Source of the DNA: a virus
DNA: 22,273 nucleotides
IMG/VR virus record: IMGVR_UViG_3300043435_000926
Span: 1-22,273 of that record
Strand: one strand, 5' to 3'
The first letter of the stretch is position 1. Every line of letters starts with the position of its first letter. A model generated the notes under the pieces. That model was not told the DNA's origin and did not search any database. It saw only the letters and a program-made list of their open reading frames with translations. Below, piece by piece: positions 1 to 6,749 of this stretch. Position numbers and translations under genes: made by a program.

Positions 1-69
1 CCTATGAGACTTGCCTATCATAGATAGCATAGTCTAAGCTTTCTTCAATCGCATTGCAATGATTTTGAG
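1..69. other. short gap at window edge, no confident gene
   Basis: This short stretch follows the stop codon of the 508-aa gene. On the minus strand there are possible ATG codons at 28..30 and 18..20 whose frame stays open to the window edge, but no convincing Shine-Dalgarno sequence precedes them. It may hold the start of the next gene in the series. Nothing further can be supported. Confidence 0.3.
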
Positions 70-1596
70 TTATTGAACCCAGCAATCGCAATTGCACTCA
101 ATCACACTGTCTATTGCCTGTTGATCGTTAAATGTTGCAGGCAACAGAGTAGAAGATGTATAAGCAGTATTTAGATTGGGTGGCAATATGTTGCCTGCAT
201 TGAGCGATGTGCCTGGTCCTATTGGAACATTGGTACTTACGATAGGACTGTTATTGTTCAGAATAGCACTAGTGTTGCCCGCTGCCGTGCCTCCTGCCGA
301 AAGCAAATCGTCTTGAGTAGAGTCGTAGTATGCAATAGGATTAGGAGATAAGGCAACATTGTCACAATTCTGAGTAACTGACCATGCTGGAATAGTATAG
401 TTTCCAGTAAGACCCACGATACCATCAACCGCTTCTGGTAAAGTACCAGCGGTCAATAATACTTTCTGTTGAGTTATTGAGGGTAAATCAGGAATGTTAT
501 TATCAAGTGGAATACCTATTTGTTCAAGTCTTGCTTGATTTCTAGATTGTCTCATTGTTCCAACCACGCTTTGACCACCAACTAAGCATGGATCTGATAG
601 TGCTTCAACCGTCTGAGCAGCGCCATGCGGGAAAGTATCCTGAGAAAATGAAGGCATTGAATCTACGAAGCTGAGTATCGAACTTGGATACGGGTTTAGT
701 CTGTTATCTCGCGGGACTGGCACAGGAGGTAATGCATTAAATCTAGTACGCTGTTCGATCTTTAATGCCTTTCCAGTGATATTCCAATTCAGATTTAGTA
801 TCTGAGTTGCCTCGACATTTGATGGAGTTGCTGTACTGATAGCCAGAATCTCTGCATTTGCAGCAGTGATGTACGCTTGCACTGCTGAATCCATATTTCC
901 AGGACTGAATGTAGGGGGACTTGCGACGGAAGCACCGAAGTTGTTGGTCGCACTGGTACCAGGATTAGTAATCGTAGTTCCAATAATCTTACCAAACGTA
1001 GTCAAGTCTTTCCAGTCTGTGCCGATTGTGCATGTAGCAGTAGCACCATTGTTCAGAGTTATTACTGGTGCGCCAGCACCATCTCTTCCATAACCTCCGC
1101 CAGCGTCTGTGATCTGAATGTCGGTTAATTGCCAGTTTCCTGGTGTGACTTCTGTTGCTACAGCAGTTAATATCGCTTGTTGCCATTTTACTGCCAGATA
1201 TAAGTTTGAATATATCTGAATCAAAGTAGAAGATTGAAGCTGCTGAATGCCTTTCTTGATATCTTGTAGAGGATAGGGCAGACCGCTCATGCACCCGAAA
1301 AAATCAGAATAAGTGTAGGTGCCATACACGCCACTTCCAAGAGCTATTTTACTTAATCCCTCATCGGCCAGCGTGTTGTCTGTAGGTACATTAGTGCCAT
1401 TTATCAACGGCAGATTGGCATTAGTTTCTATCGAGTAGACTACTTGACCAAATCGAACGGGATCAACCTTAGTAATGTTTTTGATTTGCATCATAGACTG
1501 AGCAAATGCACCGGCAGCAGTAGCTTGATCTGGAGGGATAATTCCTTGCAGATATGAGCCAAATCCGACTGGCAAACCTTGTATACTCTCAGTCAT
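70..1596 (-). CDS. unrecognised phage protein, probably a virion/tail structural protein (508 aa)
   Basis: I do not recognise the family. The protein is 508 aa, rich in Asn, Thr, Ser, Pro and Gly, with no signal peptide or membrane segment, a composition typical of phage tail and baseplate proteins. Residues about 157-235 include a stretch of the GGGYG...APVITLNNG kind, resembling the small beta-rich repeats with a G-G-Y...P-x-(V/I)-T pattern seen in many surface and phage proteins. The last eight residues, CNCDCWVQ, are oddly cysteine-rich. The ATG at 1596 is preceded by a weak GAGAAAG and lies 9 bases after the stop of the 462-aa gene. Its position after the PAAR gene and the 462-aa gene suggests a baseplate or tail role, which is inference. 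A head or neck role is not excluded. Confidence 0.6.
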   Translation of the reverse strand: MTESIQGLPVGFGSYLQGIIPPDQATAAGAFAQSMMQIKNITKVDPVRFGQVVYSIETNANLPLINGTNVPTDNTLADEGLSKIALGSGVYGTYTYSDFFGCMSGLPYPLQDIKKGIQQLQSSTLIQIYSNLYLAVKWQQAILTAVATEVTPGNWQLTDIQITDAGGGYGRDGAGAPVITLNNGATATCTIGTDWKDLTTFGKIIGTTITNPGTSATNNFGASVASPPTFSPGNMDSAVQAYITAANAEILAISTATPSNVEATQILNLNWNITGKALKIEQRTRFNALPPVPVPRDNRLNPYPSSILSFVDSMPSFSQDTFPHGAAQTVEALSDPCLVGGQSVVGTMRQSRNQARLEQIGIPLDNNIPDLPSITQQKVLLTAGTLPEAVDGIVGLTGNYTIPAWSVTQNCDNVALSPNPIAYYDSTQDDLLSAGGTAAGNTSAILNNNSPIVSTNVPIGPGTSLNAGNILPPNLNTAYTSSTLLPATFNDQQAIDSVIECNCDCWVQ

Positions 1597-1605
1597 ATTT
1601 CTTTC

Positions 1606-2994
1606 TCATTTTTGCTGATATCGTCTGAACAAATTCTCTAGTGAGTTTCTTGCCGAGCCGACTCCAGTAATTATAGATCCAGCATTATCATATGCTTCTG
1701 CAATGCTGCCCAAAGATTGAGTGTCAGCTAAACTGGCAACAGCTTCTTTAACAATCGCTGGAGATTCAGTGGGTGGCGCTACTGATGGAGTACTTACTGG
1801 AATAATAGTTCCTACTTGCGCTTCGACAATTGAAGATGTCAATGCTGCATTGACTGCCTTATCTGCGTAGATAAGGTAGTAAGTTTTACTGTTGGTAGGA
1901 CCGGTTTGAGCGTTATACAGCGGTACTGTCAAGGTGGTGTAACTGTTGGGAAAACATTTTTTGACATTAAGAAGATCGGCTAAAGATGTAATATCGCGAG
2001 TAGTGCATTCCAGAATCTCTAGCACAGTCGCTAAGTCAGTATTCTGAATAATTAAGAATGCTCCGAATATCTTCTGTTCTTGTGCAACACTGATACCAGA
2101 AGCATTAGGATTTAGTATTGTTGCGATTTCAGTCTGGGTTAACTCTGCGCCTAATAGTGCAAGACTTACTGCTTGCGTAATCGCATTATTTTGCTGTAGT
2201 GTTTTCAGTAAATTAGACGGCAATCCAAAAGTGGCGATCTGTGCCAAGTTCAACGCCTTACCCAAGTTCATTAGATCAGATCCAAACTGTTGAGTTGCCA
2301 GACTTACGCCAGTGATGTCTGCACTCATCAAATCATTCATGTTACTATAAGTACCGTCTAGAAAATTCTTTGAATTTTGCAATGCGACAATAGGAGAATT
2401 AGATGATGATAGAAATCCTTGTGCGCTTAGAAAGCTTGAAGTGAATTCTTTGTATTGTATATTGCCGTATTCTGGATCCACTGGATCTACAATACCGTTC
2501 CAGTTGAAGTCATTGTATCCTTGCAGTGCTAGCAATCGTAAATATCCCCACTGAGTTACACTAAAATTAGGATTAGTCAAATCATAAGGCAACCAGGTAG
2601 CCGCTTGTCCTTGATAAGAATTGCCAGTAACTGCATAACCTGTATTGACCTCACCAAGCCATTGATCTGATGGATCTTCAATTTCGTAAGTAGGTGGTTT
2701 AGAATTGCCTAGTGCAGGTATGACATTAGCACCCACTGTGATGAGATTAGCATAGGTGGTATTTGCAATGTTTGCGTTACCAGACGGCTGACCATCAATA
2801 AAGGCTTGATGAATTGCGTCAGTTAATAAACTAAGACAGGTCTCTGAGATGATGTTGCCAACAACATAGTTATTGTTATCAGTACTTGATCCTATGTAAC
2901 CCACTACCGCCGGATTGATATTCAACCCTTGATCATTTAGCATAGAGCCAAGAACATTGACTCCAAGCGGTGACTGTTTGCCAGAATTACTCAT
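1606..2994 (-). CDS. unrecognised large phage protein next to the PAAR gene, probable baseplate/tail component (462 aa)
   Basis: The 462-aa protein begins MSNSGKQSPLGVNVLGSML, has no signal peptide or membrane segment, and is rich in Asn, Ser, Thr and Leu. The middle (about residues 150-175) has an aromatic, Asp-rich stretch (YNDFNWNGIVDPVDPEYGN). The part from about residue 245 to 345 looks mostly helical. Its ATG overlaps the stop of the PAAR gene by 4 bases (ATGA), so translation is probably coupled, and no strong Shine-Dalgarno is visible. By general appearance it recalls large uncharacterised structural proteins of T4-like marine phages, but I cannot confirm homology. The place between a spike-tip protein and another large Asn/Thr-rich protein supports a virion role. 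Confidence 0.6.
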   Translation of the reverse strand: MSNSGKQSPLGVNVLGSMLNDQGLNINPAVVGYIGSSTDNNNYVVGNIISETCLSLLTDAIHQAFIDGQPSGNANIANTTYANLITVGANVIPALGNSKPPTYEIEDPSDQWLGEVNTGYAVTGNSYQGQAATWLPYDLTNPNFSVTQWGYLRLLALQGYNDFNWNGIVDPVDPEYGNIQYKEFTSSFLSAQGFLSSSNSPIVALQNSKNFLDGTYSNMNDLMSADITGVSLATQQFGSDLMNLGKALNLAQIATFGLPSNLLKTLQQNNAITQAVSLALLGAELTQTEIATILNPNASGISVAQEQKIFGAFLIIQNTDLATVLEILECTTRDITSLADLLNVKKCFPNSYTTLTVPLYNAQTGPTNSKTYYLIYADKAVNAALTSSIVEAQVGTIIPVSTPSVAPPTESPAIVKEAVASLADTQSLGSIAEAYDNAGSIITGVGSARNSLENLFRRYQQK

Positions 2995-3272
2995 GGCACA
3001 AACACATCTGGACTGCCTTCAGTGATCTTGTGACCACATGAATTAGGTGAGCCTTCTCGTAAAACTGGTTCACCCTCACAGAAAACAGTAGGGCTTCCTG
3101 CTGTAGTTTTAGCTGATCTATGAGGTGGATGCGAAGTTCCGTATGGTTTATGCGAGGATATTTCAGAGGTGTGAAGGCCCACAGCTACCCCATTGGCAAA
3201 AACGGTTTTTGCACCCTTTTTGATCTGGCCTCCAGCGTTATTCTTATCCCCAACTCTGCTCAGTTTTGGCAT
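2991..3272 (-). CDS. PAAR-domain protein, tail spike tip
   Basis: The 93-aa protein has the full PAAR pattern: MPKLSRVGDKNNAGGQI at the N-terminus, then a VFANG turn, a His-containing loop around residues 34-51 (SSHKPYGTSHPPH), an AGSPTVFCEGEPVLREGS stretch, and a closing SCGHKITEGSPDVFV. PAAR proteins form a small cone with a bound metal that sharpens the central spike of contractile tails and type VI secretion systems. In T4 this role is played by gp5.4. The His and Cys residues (His 34, 41, 48 and 51 area; Cys in FCEG and SCGH) are candidate metal ligands. The ATG at 3272 lies just downstream of the 100-aa gene, and its 3' end overlaps the next gene by 4 bases. Its presence is the main evidence that the phage has a contractile tail. 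Confidence 0.9.
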   Translation of the reverse strand: MPKLSRVGDKNNAGGQIKKGAKTVFANGVAVGLHTSEISSHKPYGTSHPPHRSAKTTAGSPTVFCEGEPVLREGSPNSCGHKITEGSPDVFVP

Positions 3273-3275
3273 TCT

Positions 3276-3578
3276 TCATCCCATAATTACCTTTTTGCTA
3301 GGTACACTCAGGCCAGTAGTAGCTTGAATGTACTGGGACTTGATGTTCTCATCTGTAAGTCCAATCATAGCAATACTGTTAGTATTTAGCTCTACCGAAC
3401 TCTCGATATTGTAGGTAAACATGCTAGGAATCAACCCAGGTTTTCCACTTGGAGTTGGCCCAATTGAAACTGGATTTCCAATAATCAAGCATTCGTCGCC
3501 TATTTCTAAAACTTTAGCAACAACTTCTTCGCCGCTATTCAATTTAAATGTGTAGATTTCATCAATTTTAAAGTTCAT
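3276..3578 (-). CDS. small beta-rich phage protein, possible Sm/SH3-like barrel (100 aa)
   Basis: The 100-aa protein opens with alternating hydrophobic strands: FKIDEIYTFKLNSGEEVVAK, then a VLEIGDECLIIGNPVSIGP segment and a Pro-Gly rich turn (TPSGKPGLIP). The pattern of a GEEVVAKV strand followed by a second strand and an INP/GNP turn resembles Sm-like or small SH3-like barrels, but this is a fold guess rather than a recognised family. The ATG at 3578 has AGGGTG 6 bases upstream and follows the glutaredoxin stop by 3 bases. It sits at the junction between nucleotide-metabolism genes and virion genes, so either role is possible. Confidence 0.6.
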   Translation of the reverse strand: MNFKIDEIYTFKLNSGEEVVAKVLEIGDECLIIGNPVSIGPTPSGKPGLIPSMFTYNIESSVELNTNSIAMIGLTDENIKSQYIQATTGLSVPSKKVIMG

Positions 3579-3581
3579 AAA

Positions 3582-3803
3582 TCACCCTAATTTTCTATTA
3601 AGTTCAGTGTAGCCGCCCACGTATTCTTCGCCCAGAAAAATCTGAGGCACAGTCTTTGCTGTTGGCACTGATTCCAACAATTGCTGTTTAGTCCAGTTTT
3701 CACCAATGATTCGTTCTTCATACAAAATACCCTTCATATCGAGCAGATTTTTAGCTGCCACACAATAAGGGCAAGTAGGTTTGGTCCAGATAATCGCTTT
3801 CAT
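3582..3803 (-). CDS. glutaredoxin
   Basis: The 73-aa protein is a compact phage-type glutaredoxin. It has the redox motif Cys11-Pro-Tyr-Cys14 after the first strand, the TVPQIF cis-proline motif at residues 51-56, and the GGY glutathione-binding turn at about 63-65. It would reduce the disulfide formed in NrdA during ribonucleotide reduction, using glutathione, in the cytoplasm. A strong AGGAG lies 5 bases before the ATG. It directly follows nrdB in the same transcription unit, as expected for the dedicated electron donor of a phage ribonucleotide reductase. At 73 aa it is slightly shorter than bacterial Grx1/Grx3 (about 82-85 aa), but no motif is missing. Confidence 0.93.
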   Translation of the reverse strand: MKAIIWTKPTCPYCVAAKNLLDMKGILYEERIIGENWTKQQLLESVPTAKTVPQIFLGEEYVGGYTELNRKLG

Positions 3804-3824
3804 AATCTCTCCTTAGGCTGATAC

Positions 3825-4928
3825 TTATAGCTCGGGCAATTCATCATAATTAATTGTTGAATCCATCAAACCTATGACGTAGTTTGTTGATTCATTTTCC
3901 TGCAAGGCTGTTTGTTTCTTGCTAGTTTCGGTGTGTTTTCGAAACCATGGAATAGGCGTATTTTTTGGTGCAGTGGTGTTATACTTAATACCGATCTCTT
4001 TAAGAGCACCGATGGCGGTATAATCCACGAAGTCTTTGAGAATATTAGCATTCAGTCCGATGACTGGACCTTTCTTGAATAAGTAATCTGCCCATTCCTT
4101 TTCTTCTCTGATCACATCCAAATACATGTTATACACTTCTTGTTCACATTCCTGTTTTGCTTGTGCAAATCTAGCATCTTCCTTGACAACCTGATTGATG
4201 ATCCAAGCTGTCCATTCTTTGTGTAATAGTTCATCTTGTAGAATCAAGCTGATGATATTTCCATTACCAATGAAGATCCTGTTCTCGACCATGGCTAGTG
4301 ATGTTGCAAATGATACCATGAATCGAAGTGCTTCAAGTGCATAGCTGGCATTCAATGCTAGCCAGATTGCTCTGATGTGATCCTTTTCACTGACCAGCAT
4401 CTCTCCGATCTCTTTCTGACAATTCAGCTTATGCAGTTGATCATAGTAATTACCCACACTGCTGGCCATATCTACGATTTCTTTAGTGTCATGAATAGTA
4501 TTGAATATTTCTTTCGGCACATTGTAGATGTTGCGAATGATGTGGCTATAACTGCGACTATGAATATTCGTTTCAAAAAAAGTCCAATTGTAAAGTAGTG
4601 CTTCCAGTTCAGGTAATGAAACAACTGGTGTGAAAATCTGCGATGGACCTCTACCCTGCACGCTGTCTAGCGCGGTCTGTCGCAAGAGGTTAGAGGTAAA
4701 AATATGTTTGACGCTGTCGCTGGCATCTTTGAAATCGTTCGAATCTTTTGTCAAACTGATCTCTTCAGGAACCCAGAAAAAACCTCTAGCAGTCTGTTCT
4801 AGTTTTGCTAATTTGTTGTACTTTACTTCCTCAAATCGCTGGACAGTGACTGGGCCTGCAGGATCTAGAAACATCTTGCGATTAAGGTAGTCTGTTTTAG
4901 TGTTTAGATTGTATTGTTGTTTCGACAT
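3825..4928 (-). CDS. nrdB: ribonucleoside-diphosphate reductase class Ia, beta subunit (R2)
   Basis: The 367-aa protein matches NrdB across its length. Established landmarks are the first metal ligand Asp88 in TALDSVQGR, Glu119 and His123 in FFETNIHSRSY, the likely radical tyrosine Tyr127, Glu199 in YALEALRF, and Glu233/His236 in DELLH. R2 houses the diiron-tyrosyl radical that is passed to NrdA. The C-terminal tail ends NYDELPEL, consistent with the peptide that docks on NrdA. One oddity is that the first ExxH pair reads Glu-Thr-Asn-Ile-His, one residue longer than the Glu-Thr-Ile-His of E. coli and T4; I re-read the bases and the codons are clear. AGGA lies 8 bases before the ATG at 4928. 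It follows the 207-aa gene by 13 bases and precedes glutaredoxin. Confidence 0.97.
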   Translation of the reverse strand: MSKQQYNLNTKTDYLNRKMFLDPAGPVTVQRFEEVKYNKLAKLEQTARGFFWVPEEISLTKDSNDFKDASDSVKHIFTSNLLRQTALDSVQGRGPSQIFTPVVSLPELEALLYNWTFFETNIHSRSYSHIIRNIYNVPKEIFNTIHDTKEIVDMASSVGNYYDQLHKLNCQKEIGEMLVSEKDHIRAIWLALNASYALEALRFMVSFATSLAMVENRIFIGNGNIISLILQDELLHKEWTAWIINQVVKEDARFAQAKQECEQEVYNMYLDVIREEKEWADYLFKKGPVIGLNANILKDFVDYTAIGALKEIGIKYNTTAPKNTPIPWFRKHTETSKKQTALQENESTNYVIGLMDSTINYDELPEL

Positions 4929-4941
4929 TTATTTTTTCCTT

Positions 4942-5565
4942 TTACAGTAAGCCAGGTGTCAATTCTCTTAATCGTCGCGTATTGAAGTAGCTTCGCGTTT
5001 CTGCCAGCATCTCGCCAGATTCTGACAAAACATACTGATATCGCTTGTATAGCGTATTGTCATAGGCAAAAAATTTACGCATCTCGTCTACGCTGTCGAA
5101 CGTTTGCATAGTTTGACCTGGACGTTCACTGTCATATATCGTAATAGTGTGACCTAGTTTGAACAAACGTTTCCATAGTTCATATGCATCGTCACTAATT
5201 TGCGTGTCGCTAAGAAGTTTTATAGAACGATTATTATCCTTTAGGATACTGTCATACAAATCACTGGCATATGGCGCATGTCCTTTAAGTTTTGGATTTT
5301 TACCTAGTGCGTTTACCACTAAGCCTTGTGGACGAACCGACAGTTCTACGCCTAAATCGATACGCCCATTACTTTCATACCAATAATACTTAGTTTGTTT
5401 GCCATCGATTTTCTTTAGATTGTTACCCAGATCAATTACTTTTGATCCGCTTCTAATTCTGTCTTTTATGTTGTATTCTACCATATCGTATATGTGAAAT
5501 GAACCAATGCCCATTGGCATTTCTGTGAGCCACGTTTCATTGAAATCAGTTCTACTAGTTGTCAT
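4942..5565 (-). CDS. unrecognised 207-aa protein inside the nrd operon
   Basis: I do not recognise the family. The protein is soluble, 207 aa, with no signal peptide or membrane segment. It begins with a short region NETWLTEMPMGIGSFHIYDM, has a central section with RPQGLVVNALGKNPKLKG and YASDLYDSIL (about residues 77-108), then a strongly patterned part with SDDAYELWKRLFKLGHTITI (about 122-142). It ends in a Tyr/Arg-rich helical tail. A mixed alpha/beta globular domain seems likely. AGGA lies 6-7 bases before the ATG. The gene sits 8 bases from the aldolase gene and 13 bases from nrdB, so it is co-transcribed with dNTP-synthesis genes, but no enzymatic motif is visible. Confidence 0.75.
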   Translation of the reverse strand: MTTSRTDFNETWLTEMPMGIGSFHIYDMVEYNIKDRIRSGSKVIDLGNNLKKIDGKQTKYYWYESNGRIDLGVELSVRPQGLVVNALGKNPKLKGHAPYASDLYDSILKDNNRSIKLLSDTQISDDAYELWKRLFKLGHTITIYDSERPGQTMQTFDSVDEMRKFFAYDNTLYKRYQYVLSESGEMLAETRSYFNTRRLRELTPGLL

Positions 5566-5573
5566 TTTTATTC

Positions 5574-6206
5574 CTACTTTCCACTAGCAAGTACTATCTT
5601 ACATATGTGGTTCAATCTCTCAATATGTTCATATGCACGCCATGGACTAGAATCAATTGCTACGATACCATGACCTTTGATACCGACGATATCATATGCT
5701 ATGTTACCTTGCGCATCAAGGTCAAGTTTTTCATGTACTTGATCTGCCAATTCTTGACTAATAGGTGGCACATCACCAACATTTGGCGCTACTTTAGTGT
5801 AACGAGATAGCTCTGGGAAATCTTTTGCTAGATCAGCTAGCTGAATACCAGCATGCATTGCAGCAATAATGTATGTAGGATGAAGATGCATCACTACTCT
5901 TACATCTGTGTTGTGTTGGCCTAACTTCTTGAGCAAACCAAAATGCATAGGTATCTCTCCGCTAGGTTTTAGATTTCGTGAGATATCAGTATAGTCAGCA
6001 ACTGTCCAATAGATACGATTCATAGGTTGCTCTATCAATTTGATCTTTTTGAATTGATCAGGCTGTAGAGTTTGCTTTCTAACGCCGCTAGGAGTGATGA
6101 AGAAGTAGTCGCGATCATAGTTACGAATAGAAACATTACCATCTCTACTAGTAATCCAATTTCGCTTGTAAGCGTCTACTAAAATATCACAGATTGTTTC
6201 TAGCAT
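5574..6206 (-). CDS. class II aldolase/adducin-family protein (FucA/AraD-like)
   Basis: The 210-aa protein has the standard length and motifs of class II (zinc) aldolases and epimerases. These are the phosphate-binding Gly23-Asn24 (SRDGNVSIR) and TPSG at 38-41, the catalytic-type Glu84 in KPSGEIPMH, and the zinc ligands His107 and His109 in MHLHPTY with His179 in IKGHGIVA. In L-fuculose-1-phosphate aldolase the equivalents are Glu73, His92, His94 and His155. The family cleaves or isomerises small sugar phosphates, and methylthioribulose-phosphate dehydratase is a relative. Substrate cannot be read from sequence. All metal and catalytic residues are present, so it is probably active. AGGA lies 7 bases before the ATG. 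It lies 9 bases after the NrdA C-terminal ORF and before the 207-aa gene and nrdB, which is an unusual setting. Confidence 0.9.
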   Translation of the reverse strand: MLETICDILVDAYKRNWITSRDGNVSIRNYDRDYFFITPSGVRKQTLQPDQFKKIKLIEQPMNRIYWTVADYTDISRNLKPSGEIPMHFGLLKKLGQHNTDVRVVMHLHPTYIIAAMHAGIQLADLAKDFPELSRYTKVAPNVGDVPPISQELADQVHEKLDLDAQGNIAYDIVGIKGHGIVAIDSSPWRAYEHIERLNHICKIVLASGK

Positions 6207-6215
6207 ATTACTATC

Positions 6216-6749
6216 CTAAAGCTTACATGAATCACAGTCCGAATCATCTTCAACCTCAATAGATTGTTGTAATGACTGTTCTGGCTCATCGACACTCTTG
6301 CTGCCCGCTTTGTCGATAAGTGAATAATAAAAACTCTTTATTCCCCAACGATGTGCTTGCATTAAATTTTTAGCAATTAACGTAGATGGTACTTTTCGAT
6401 CTGGAAAATGCTTTGGCGAATAAAATGTATTAGTACTTATGCTCTGATCCACATAAGCAGCAAGCACTGCGGCAGTCTTCAAATAGCCTACGCAATCCTT
6501 TTGCTCCCACATCAACTGATATTTGTTCTTCAGTCTGTGATATTCAGGGACTACTTGAGTCAATGATCCAGCCTTGCTTTCTTTAACAGAGATCAGTGAC
6601 ATTGGCATCTCGATACCATTTGTGGAATTGATGACTACAGAAGAATTATGGGACACGCAGCCATTTGGTAATGCATAAGCTCCACTGCGAGTTGTTATAT
6701 CATAGGTGGGTACGATTTCTAGTTTACGATTTATTTTTTTGATTTTCAT
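6216..6749 (-). CDS. nrdA: NrdA C-terminal part fused to the C-terminal half of a split intein (IntC plus C-extein)
   Basis: The 177-aa protein has two parts. Residues 1-35 are an intein C-terminal half: TYDIT followed by a GAYALPNG segment and the terminal CVSHN, with the penultimate His34 and terminal Asn35 needed for splicing. Ser36 is the +1 nucleophile. Residues 36-177 (142 aa) are the C-terminal end of NrdA: SSVVINSTNGIE, a QVVPEY segment, the radical-transfer Tyr pair in KSFYYSLI, and the tail CDSCKL with two redox cysteines. The ATG at 6749 has an excellent GGAG at 6757..6760, 7 bases upstream and inside the endonuclease gene, so this half is translated on its own. It overlaps the endonuclease ORF by 26 bases in another frame. 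Trans-splicing with the upstream ORF would restore NrdA. Confidence 0.93.
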   Translation of the reverse strand: MKIKKINRKLEIVPTYDITTRSGAYALPNGCVSHNSSVVINSTNGIEMPMSLISVKESKAGSLTQVVPEYHRLKNKYQLMWEQKDCVGYLKTAAVLAAYVDQSISTNTFYSPKHFPDRKVPSTLIAKNLMQAHRWGIKSFYYSLIDKAGSKSVDEPEQSLQQSIEVEDDSDCDSCKL

